From an uncultured Deferribacteraceae bacterium (GTDB lineage Bacteria > Chrysiogenota > Deferribacteres > CAMZNJ01), in NCBI GenBank assembly GCA_947313825.1, contig CAMZNJ010000007.1, positions 1 through 32,739 of the forward strand: 32,739 bases of DNA, written 5' to 3'. The notes beneath the pieces are model-generated. The model was not told the DNA's origin and ran no database searches. It saw only the letters and a list, made by a program, of their open reading frames with translations. The translations under genes were made by a program, and so were the position numbers. This document shows, one piece after another, positions 17,434-25,900 of this stretch (positions within the stretch are counted from its first letter, which is position 1; every line of letters starts with the position of its first letter).

Positions 17434-17485
17434 TCAACAATGGTCGTACCCCATACCTTACCGAAACCCCAAACAAGGAGGGCTC

Positions 17486-18163
17486 ATGAACAACACCACC
17501 GAAACCGCAAACACAACCGTGGCAGACCCTGAAGCAGAAACCCCTACCCTAGTGTGGGTACAACCCGTATCACGCATAACAGACCACGTTTTATGTTGCC
17601 TCAAAAATATCGAACCACAATCCGCCCGCCTTGCTATTGCATTACGCTCACAGGTACTCTTCTCCCTTGGCGACGGTATCGACTCCGGAAAAATCGTGGC
17701 AACACACATCAACAACAAAGACAGCAACCTTACCGCCTCACCCGCAATACGCATCGCAAACAGCAACGACCTACTCGTTTTACGCCAAAACGACCACGAC
17801 CGTACCGTCGCCAAACTAATCTTCTCCAAACTCATCGACGACCACAATATCCCTGCCATGAAGCCCGTTAGCGTTCGATACACATTCGATCGCACCAAAA
17901 TAATCTTCTCGTTTACTGCCAAGGTTCGCGTTGACTTCCGTGCCCTTGCCAAAGACCTCTCTAAAGTCTTTCGTAGCCGTATTGAGATTCGCCAAATCCC
18001 CGTTGAATATGAAGTACGCCAACACGGAACTGTTGGCTCTTGCGGTCGCATAACATGTTGCAGCCAACACCACCACCTGTGCAACAATACTACTCCATCA
18101 CGCTTTGCAAAAGGGGGACGACTAGGACCATGTGGCAAAACTTTATGCTGTGAAAAGTGGTAA
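17486..18163 (+). CDS. PSP1 C-terminal domain protein (RicT/YaaT-like)
   Basis: YTFDRTKIIFSFTAKVRVDFRALAKDLSKVFRSRIEIRQI, GSCGRITCCSQ, GRLGPCGKTLCCE: PSP1 motif. RBS ggagg upstream. Confidence 0.92.
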   Translation: MNNTTETANTTVADPEAETPTLVWVQPVSRITDHVLCCLKNIEPQSARLAIALRSQVLFSLGDGIDSGKIVATHINNKDSNLTASPAIRIANSNDLLVLRQNDHDRTVAKLIFSKLIDDHNIPAMKPVSVRYTFDRTKIIFSFTAKVRVDFRALAKDLSKVFRSRIEIRQIPVEYEVRQHGTVGSCGRITCCSQHHHLCNNTTPSRFAKGGRLGPCGKTLCCEKW

Positions 18164-18204
18164 GCACCTTGCCATACAAAAAGCCACAAATGGAAGGAGC
18201 ACAG

Positions 18205-18239
18205 CCACCTGCCACCTGCCACCTGCCACCTACCACCTG
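18205..18239 (+). repeat. Tandem repeat, 7 bp x5 (ccacctg)
   Basis: ccacctgccacctgccacctgccacctaccacctg, 41 bp after the ricT-like stop. Confidence 0.95.
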
Positions 18240-18342
18240 CTCCCCCCTTGCTGAGTCCATTGTGAAAAATAGTGGCACCTTGCCCCATTTCTCCACCTAC
18301 ACCCCCCTGCCCCAACTATTTCCGTTTGCAACACATTTACGC

Positions 18343-18369
18343 TAAAGTTTCGCCAACCTCAGACGATGT
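18343..18369 (+). promoter_or_regulatory. Putative sigma28 (FliA) promoter for flagellin 3
   Basis: TAAAGTTT-N11-GACGATGT, against consensus TAAAGTTT-N11-GCCGATAA; about 90 bp upstream of the flagellin start. Confidence 0.7.
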
Positions 18370-18459
18370 ATCATCTATAATTAATATTACCATCTGCCAC
18401 AACTAGCAGACTTAATCAATTGTGCAACTCTATTGAAACACTCAAAGGGGGCATTTGCC

Positions 18460-20772
18460 ATGGTTGGAATCACTCCAAGTCTAACATCAACATCTATTCA
18501 GGTTAATCTTTCCGGGTTCGGGAAAGGGTTATCGTCCACTATCGAACAACTATCATCTGGAATACGCCTCAATCGCTCATCCGACGACCCTGTTGCCATG
18601 TCCATTAGCAAGTTCCTCACCCTGCAAATCGACGGGTTACGCCAAGCACGTACAAATGCTCAGAACGGTATCTCCATGCTACAAACTGCTGAAGGGAGCA
18701 TTGGAGCCATTAGCGACCTTCTTCTCAATATGCGGGAGCTCGCTGTTTCCGCTTCCAACGGAACGTACACCGCCGAAGATCGCGACTACATGAACCAAGA
18801 ATTCAACCAACTACGCAACGAAATTGATCGCATTGCTAGCACAACCAAATTCAATCGCCAAACCCTTTTCGACGGCTCTAGCTCAGCACTCTACAACACC
18901 GACAACTCAGGCATCGATCTCGCCATCACAGGGCTGCCTCAGGGTGGGAACTACAAGGTTGATTTGTCCGTTGAGGCTGGCACCAACGCTGTTTACAAGT
19001 CGAACATAATGCAACTCAACCCTGACGCCATCTCCTCCCGCTTAGATTACACCACCAACACCACCAACATACACGACATTTATGCCCCCAACAACCTCCA
19101 TGCCGACACCGGTAACTACACCGTTGACATCGGGAGCAACCACCAAAACACCACTGCTGTCATTACTGGCGAATACCGTAGCAGCAACTCCTCTTGGACA
19201 CTAGGCGTTTCGGGAACAACTCAGCCCGTTTCCACAAACAGCGGTTACGTTGAGTTTGAGTGGCTCAGCTCTGGGAACTCCTTGGGCACCGGTCTCGATT
19301 ACCGTGCAAGGTTTATCGATGCCACAACAGGCGAGCAAAGTGCATGGACAGATGGCACGGCAACCACCACATCTTTCACCGTATCAGCAGGGTCGGCATC
19401 CATCCCCCTCGATCTCACCTCCCTAGGAGCCATCGAACAAGGGGACAAGGTTCTCATGGCCGTTAGTGCCGGCACAGGCGTAACCACCGACTTCGCCGCA
19501 AGTGGTGGCGGAACAATCGCCCTAACATCACCCACCGGTTCCGCTGGAGCTGTGGTTACCTACACCGGTGCGTCCTCCCTTACGCCACAGGACAACTACG
19601 ACGGTATCATCGACACAAATCGCGTTGACTACTTTATTGCCGAACTCGACAGTAGTGGTGCCATCAGCGTTGGCTCCATGGGAATCGAGTTTGGCGAAAA
19701 CAACAACGCTACCACCGGCGTGCCCCAAACTGTTATCGGGAGCTCCGAGATTATTATCCGTGGTGGCGGCACAACTGCAACTCGCACCACAACTGTTCGC
19801 GATATCGCCAACTTCTACGATGCAAACGGCGTTGCTGTTCTCGATGTTAGCCCCGAGGTATCATTTAAAATAGGGGATACTCTGGCTACAATCAATATCG
19901 ATCCGGGCGACACCATGGAGAGGCTTAACCAAAAATTTAACGACGCCATCATCAAGGCTAACGGCGGGAGCTCCTCCTTTGCTGTGGACAAAAACCTCAG
20001 CAAGTTTGTTAGCATCCCTACCTCCGACGGCACCAACACTGTTGAAGGCTCTTTCGTACTGCAATCTGCATTGGCAGGGCTTCAAGGGGAGATATCCTTC
20101 CTCGCTGGCGAACAACTCGTAAACACACTAGGCTTCTCCGTTGTTAGCGAATCAACAGAGCACACCTACAACATAAAAATCACCAACAACGATACGAAAG
20201 AGGTCATAGCAGACACAGTAACATCTAGCAGCGAAACCCACGACATCGACGGTTTAGGCGTGTACCTCAAAAACGGTATCGGCGTCAACCCCCTGTGGGA
20301 CAGTGCCAACAATCGCGTAACACACCACGAGGATCCCTACTCACTCAACCGCGAATTCAACTACCACGTGGACGAAACTCGCACCATCATGCAAATAGGC
20401 ATATCCCAAGGGGACATCCTAGACGTATCCATACCCGAAGTTACACTGAAATCGCTGGGGCTCGCAAACTCTGACGTCAGCACAATGGCTCATGCAGAAA
20501 AAAGCCTCCTCGCAGTGGACAAAGCCATGGACATCACAACCAAAGTTCGCGTTGACATCGGTATCAAAATACAACGCCTCCAAAGTGCCGAAACAAATAT
20601 CTCATCCACAGAAGTAAACCTCGACGCCTCGAGGGCAAACTACATGGACACCGATATTGCACAAGCAACAACAGCACTAACACGCTACCAAGTACTACAG
20701 CAAGCGGCTATTGCTCTCCTTGCACAATCTAACCAAAACTCTAGCAAAGTTTTAACCCTTCTGCAGCGTTAA
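18460..20772 (+). CDS. Flagellin 3 with large central domain (~770 aa)
   Basis: LSSTIEQLSSGIRLNRSSDDPVAMSISKFLTLQIDGLRQARTNAQNGISMLQTAEGSIGAISDLLLNMRELAVSASNGTYT; C-terminal NYMDTDIAQATTALTRYQVLQQAAIALLAQSNQNSSKVLTLLQR. Start at ATG 18460 with aaaggggg upstream. Confidence 0.95.
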   Translation: MVGITPSLTSTSIQVNLSGFGKGLSSTIEQLSSGIRLNRSSDDPVAMSISKFLTLQIDGLRQARTNAQNGISMLQTAEGSIGAISDLLLNMRELAVSASNGTYTAEDRDYMNQEFNQLRNEIDRIASTTKFNRQTLFDGSSSALYNTDNSGIDLAITGLPQGGNYKVDLSVEAGTNAVYKSNIMQLNPDAISSRLDYTTNTTNIHDIYAPNNLHADTGNYTVDIGSNHQNTTAVITGEYRSSNSSWTLGVSGTTQPVSTNSGYVEFEWLSSGNSLGTGLDYRARFIDATTGEQSAWTDGTATTTSFTVSAGSASIPLDLTSLGAIEQGDKVLMAVSAGTGVTTDFAASGGGTIALTSPTGSAGAVVTYTGASSLTPQDNYDGIIDTNRVDYFIAELDSSGAISVGSMGIEFGENNNATTGVPQTVIGSSEIIIRGGGTTATRTTTVRDIANFYDANGVAVLDVSPEVSFKIGDTLATINIDPGDTMERLNQKFNDAIIKANGGSSSFAVDKNLSKFVSIPTSDGTNTVEGSFVLQSALAGLQGEISFLAGEQLVNTLGFSVVSESTEHTYNIKITNNDTKEVIADTVTSSSETHDIDGLGVYLKNGIGVNPLWDSANNRVTHHEDPYSLNREFNYHVDETRTIMQIGISQGDILDVSIPEVTLKSLGLANSDVSTMAHAEKSLLAVDKAMDITTKVRVDIGIKIQRLQSAETNISSTEVNLDASRANYMDTDIAQATTALTRYQVLQQAAIALLAQSNQNSSKVLTLLQR

Positions 20773-20796
20773 AAAATAAAAGCTTATTGTTAATTA

Positions 20797-20814
20797 TTTA
20801 GTGCCAACACTAAA
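20797..20814 (+). other. Small hairpin between flagellin 3 and the DUF2292-like gene
   Basis: tttagtg-ccaa-cactaaa, perfect 7-bp stem with a 4-nt loop; no clear U-tract. Confidence 0.45.
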
Positions 20815-20850
20815 GTATTCGTGGTAACATACACACCTAAGGGGCAAGAT

Positions 20851-21045
20851 ATGACGCAAACATACCAAAACAACAAACACAAAAATTACACACAAACAAA
20901 TAACAAACAACATAAACAACTTGCACCACTCATGAACGTATTCGAAACAGCCATGAACAACGGCTTTTACGGCTCAGTAGAGGTCAAGCTCGAAAACGGA
21001 CAAATAACGATTATCAAAAAAACAGAGTCAATAAAATTACCATGA
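20851..21045 (+). CDS. Small DUF2292/YezD-like protein
   Basis: [29 protein letters not shown] resembles the YGSV-x-I-x-V-x-D/NG-x-V-x-x-I-x-x-TEK-x-R/K-L pattern. RBS aagggg upstream of ATG 20851; overlaps the next gene (ATGA). Confidence 0.65.
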   Translation: MTQTYQNNKHKNYTQTNNKQHKQLAPLMNVFETAMNNGFYGSVEVKLENGQITIIKKTESIKLP

Positions 21046-22889
21046 AATCATTGCAAAACTACGAAAAAAAACTCAAAGAATACGCACGCTTAGTTAACGC
21101 CAAAGACTACGTGGCAACACTCACAGAATATATTACCGAAACGTCAACTTTCGACGAAATAGCCCTATATGCCGGACTAATGGGGGAACTGGAAAAAACC
21201 TACTCCATACACAAAGACCCCCGATACAACAAAGAATACGCCAACGTACTGCAAAACATCGCACTAGGATTTGCACGGTCGCAAGTGGGAGTCATCCCCA
21301 TGCAAATTGTGCGGTGCTTCTTCCTCTTCGAATACTTCCAAGTTGAATGCAACCACCAAGAATTAAAAGAGTTAGAACAAAAAATACTGGACGACCTAGA
21401 AAAATACAACCCTGAAACACTGGAGTACAGCCCATTTGCTGAGGCTAATGCTAAGGCTGAGGATTTTGCTGACGATTTTGCTGACGCTGATGCTGATGCT
21501 GATGCTGACGCTGATGCTGACGCTAATGCTGACGCTGACGCTGATGCTGACGCTGATGCTGATGCTGACGCTAATGCTGAGGCTGAGGCTGACGCTGACG
21601 CTGACGCTGACGCTGACGCTGACGCTAGTGCTGACGCTAAGGCTGAGGCTGACGCTGACGCTACAGAGTCCTCCCGCCTCGAGCTCGATCAAATAAACAA
21701 CTTCAAACTATCCGCAAGATCACAATCACGATACTTCTACACCCAAATACAACTCTACTACACACGCGTACTCATGGGAGCAGACAACCATAATAATACC
21801 CACGAATTAATTACCAATATTGCCAAGGTTTACACCCCAAAAGTTTTGTCCCCCGCTGAATACAGCCAAACCCTAGGCTTAATCTTTGGCGAGATTCTCA
21901 ACAGCAACTACCACCTCTACCTCGACATACTCGAAAATGCTTACCTCAAAGATGACGCACCCCCAACTGCTAGTGCCCTGATTGTCGATACCGACTCCCA
22001 AGCCCCCACCGTATCGTTTTGGGATCATGCTCCCGAGGTGCAAACGTCTGTTATGCTTTGGTCGTTCCATGTTCTCCTCGACCATTGCGGTCAGAACTCC
22101 AGCGTTATCCCTCGCCTTTACGACATCGTCAACACCCTCCAAGCATCACTCATTAGCACGCACTCCAGCAGCGTTCACCACCTCAACGCCGCCCTCCTCA
22201 TCTCCTACTACCATCGACTTGCCAGCGACCAGATGGCTTTCATCGGCAACGCCCCCTCTGCCTCCAACGCCGAAGACATTCTGCAATCCTACATCATCAA
22301 ACACATGGAACCCTTGGACACCCCGCGAAACAACTCTGCAGAACGACTCTTACGTATTGGCATCATGGCATACTCCCTGCCCAACAGCGAGTACTCCTCC
22401 CTAATCTTCAAGCTCGCCACACACATCAAACTTTTCGACGAAGATTTCACCCTGTACCTTTACAACGAACAAAGCTTCCGAAGCAGTAGCGACAAGGGTA
22501 TCGAGCAGATATTCCTGACCCTACTCGGCGACGACAACTACTACTCCCACCCGCACCCCCTCTACAGTACATTTGCCGAGAGTGCTGAAGGGTTACGTAG
22601 CCGTATCGCCGCTGACAACCTCGACATACTTATTTTTACCCACATGGAGTACACCGACAGCTTTGTCGTAAACCTAAAATCAGCACCATGCCAAGTTTAC
22701 CTGTCATTGTTCGACAAAATATACAGCAGCCCCAATATTAACGCCACCATTGCAGTGTCCGACGCGTATCGACAGGTCAACCTCGACAACACCGTCATGG
22801 AAACCTTTACCGTGGAAACACCCCTAACCATGACGCCCACAACCACACCCGACGACCAATTATTGCGACTGTTTCGAGGGCTTTACTGA
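21042..22889 (+). CDS. 615-aa protein: helical N-terminus, Ala-Asp repeat, partial GT41 (O-GlcNAc transferase-like) Rossmann half
   Basis: Long ORF translationally coupled to the upstream gene. C-terminal [15 protein letters not shown]...[11 protein letters not shown]...[41 protein letters not shown] is collinear with OGT-type 'LRIGYVS...IDILVDLxGHT...RxAPVQVxxLGYP'. Confidence 0.65.
   Translation: MKSLQNYEKKLKEYARLVNAKDYVATLTEYITETSTFDEIALYAGLMGELEKTYSIHKDPRYNKEYANVLQNIALGFARSQVGVIPMQIVRCFFLFEYFQVECNHQELKELEQKILDDLEKYNPETLEYSPFAEANAKAEDFADDFADADADADADADADANADADADADADADADANAEAEADADADADADADASADAKAEADADATESSRLELDQINNFKLSARSQSRYFYTQIQLYYTRVLMGADNHNNTHELITNIAKVYTPKVLSPAEYSQTLGLIFGEILNSNYHLYLDILENAYLKDDAPPTASALIVDTDSQAPTVSFWDHAPEVQTSVMLWSFHVLLDHCGQNSSVIPRLYDIVNTLQASLISTHSSSVHHLNAALLISYYHRLASDQMAFIGNAPSASNAEDILQSYIIKHMEPLDTPRNNSAERLLRIGIMAYSLPNSEYSSLIFKLATHIKLFDEDFTLYLYNEQSFRSSSDKGIEQIFLTLLGDDNYYSHPHPLYSTFAESAEGLRSRIAADNLDILIFTHMEYTDSFVVNLKSAPCQVYLSLFDKIYSSPNINATIAVSDAYRQVNLDNTVMETFTVETPLTMTPTTTPDDQLLRLFRGLY
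21438..21663 (+). repeat. Hexanucleotide (GCTGAC/GCTGAT) coding array encoding (Ala-Asp)n
   Basis: Translation [77 protein letters not shown]. Confidence 0.95.
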
Positions 22890-22919
22890 TAACTCATACT
22901 AACTCATACTAACTCACAC
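22890..22919 (+). repeat. Tandem repeat, 10 bp x3 (taactcatac / taactcacac)
   Basis: taactcatac taactcatac taactcacac begins at the stop codon of the 615-aa ORF. Confidence 0.9.
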
Positions 22920-22960
22920 TTAGGCTACGTCGTACTTCATGCCACACAAGGGGATACACC

Positions 22961-25900
22961 ATGTTGCATATCCACAACCAAACCATTGACGTAACCACCA
23001 AACCCAACTCCGGTGCACATATCGCCGCCTACAGTGGCGACATCATTAACTTCCAAGTAACATTTAGCCAGCCCATCAATGCTGAAGTGTTCCTACGTAC
23101 AAACTTGGGGGGCATCCCCCAACGACGTAAACACTTGGTGAACACCTACGGCAACCTACACACACTGTCGTCCATCGGGTGGAGCAACCACCGGTTGACT
23201 CAGGACACTCAGAACACTCAGAGCACTCAGAGCACTCAGGACAACACCTACAGCATTCACATCCCCGTGAGCGACTCGGGCAACTACGAATGCACACTCT
23301 ACTGCACCGACTCCACAGGCAAAACACACTGGCTTATCGACCAAAACATTACCGTTAAAGTCATCCCCTCCTACTACTCATCCTACAACGCTGTGTACTC
23401 CCTAACCCCGCGAGTATTTCACGCAAACACAGACGCAAACACAGACGCAAACACAGACGCCACCAACCCACCATCAGGCACGTTCCAAAGCTCCCTCCCC
23501 CACATCAACTACATCATCGATCACCTCAAGTTCAACATCCTCATGTTCCTGCCCATCTTCCCCGTACCAGTCCACTACGGACGCATGGGGGACTACGGTT
23601 CGTACTATGCCCCCCAAGACTACTTCTCCGTTGATCCCGCATACGCAACCTTCAGCAAGAAGTACACACCTGTGCAACAATTCGTCAACCTTGTGGCACA
23701 CATCCACGGCAAAGGTGCACGCGTATTCCTCGACCTCCCCGCAAACCACACCTCTTGGGCATCATCCGCACACAACCGCTACCCACAATGGTTTGCTCGC
23801 AACGACAACGCCAACTTCAAATCACCCGGTGCTTGGGGCATCGAATGGAGCGACTTGGTCGAACTGCAATACTCCAAACCGAACAAACTCTCCCAAATGC
23901 AGACTCAGTACAACACCTACTACTCAACCAACACAACAAACACAAACACCTCTTGCACACACACAAACTACGGCGAACTCGGATCAGGACGATACCAAGA
24001 CCTCAACACCGAACTCATGGATTACATGGCAGAGGTGTTCCTCTTCTGGTGCAAAACAGGCGTGGACGGCTTCCGGTGCGACGCCGGCTACATGATCGAC
24101 AAACGCATCTGGGCATACATCATCGCACGCGTAAGAACCACATACCCCAACACACTATTCCTACTAGAAGGACTAGGCGGATCATGGGAAGACACCTACG
24201 CACTACTCACTGAAGCACACATGGACTGGGCATACTCAGAACTATTCCAAACATACTCCGCCGAACACATCAACCAATACATCACCAACACCGACAACTA
24301 CCTCAGCAAAGGGGGAATGCTACTCAACTTCGCCGAAACACACGACAACAACAGACTAGCTACACAAGGACACAACTACGCTCTGTTTCGCGTACAACTC
24401 TGTGCACTACTCAGCCGCAACGGCAGCTACGGAATACACAGCGGTGTGGAATGGTTTGCCACCGAAAAATTCGACGTACACAAATCAAGCTCAATATCAT
24501 GGGGACAATCCCCAAACATGACTCAACAACTCTGCCAACTCAACACACTACTAGCAACACACCCCTGCTTTACGCCACACTCACAAACCAAAAACATAAA
24601 CCAAAACCACAACAGCCAAACACTAGCATACGTCAAATACTTCGACCGAAACCAAGACATACTACACCACTCAGCAAACAAAGGCGAAATACAACCACCT
24701 ATCATGTACAAAGATAGCATGAACCTACCACTTGTCATACTCGCAAACCCATCCAATCAACACGCAACAACAACTTTCTCACTAAACCAACACATCAAAA
24801 ATACCCACAACACAAAATGGTGCAACAGATCAACAACAAAAACAGGGATACAAACCGTTGACCTCCTAACAGGAAAAAAACACACTCTACACAACAACCA
24901 ACACGACACCTTCACCATAACACTACCACCACTAACCATACTCTGCCTCAGCGAAAGCACAACACAATTCTCACAACTACAACAACTCGAACAAATTCCC
25001 GGCATCAACCAAACAATCATGGAATACCAAATGAGGCTCGACCTCTACCACGACATCGTTACCAAAGTGCACAACCAACAAGAAAACGAAACCCTCTACC
25101 ACCTCTTTTGCACAAACATGGAAAAATTCTTCTGCAAACTACACCAAACACCCATTCCACCCGCCATCATCATCGACCTACGTAACACACACAACGATAC
25201 ACACAACGATACACCACAGTACAACCGCTCCCACGAACACAAACGTATCATCGTACCCACCAACTACTACCTTGTTGTCAAACACAACCTACCCTTTTAC
25301 GTACAGGAATACCGCAACGCCAACACATTCGCAACCAAACTCAATACCGACTCATACGTGTTCATCGTTGCACCCATGGGGGACATGGATGAGAAGCAGT
25401 ACCGTAGCTACCACATCGCCATGCTCCACCATGGCAAACTCGCCACCAACACCAACACCACCACCAACATCAACGCCACCACCACCAACACCAACACCAA
25501 CACCAACACCAACAGCACCACCAACAGCACCAACATCAGCACCACCCTGCACAGCGTCTTCCTCAGCAACAACACCAACACAGCTGCAAACCTCGAACAC
25601 CACACTCAAACCGACTCCCTAACCTCCAACCACCTCATTGATCCTGTGGGGGTCTGCACCAACAACCTCGGCGGGTATGCCCAAATCCGCGGGAGCTGGG
25701 GGGAGTACGACAGCAAATACGACGCTCTCCTCGCCGCAAACTGCAACCCGCAATACCCCGTGGACAGAACCATCGTCCTGAGCAAAATGGACATCTGGCT
25801 ACGCATCAACAACTACTCCTCACCGCTCAACAAAACTGTACAAAAAACCTTCGTACCATCCGTAACCAACCACCTATCGTGGATATTCACACCACACATG

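Noticed and set aside
18159-18174. TGGTAAGCACCTTGCC, a GG-N10-GC sigma54-like match after the ricT-like gene
   Set aside because: Only the core bases match; such cores occur by chance several times in a window of this size, and it is ~290 bp from the flagellin start where a better sigma28-like site exists.
18274-18286. TGGCACCTTGCC resembling sigma54 -24 and -12 elements
   Set aside because: Spacing between GG and GC is too short (6 instead of 10).
21396-21692. Minus ORF with (Ser-Val)n and plus ORF with (Leu-Met/Thr)n
   Set aside because: Antisense and shifted-frame translations of the AD-repeat; the AD frame belongs to a long coding ORF with RBS coupling.
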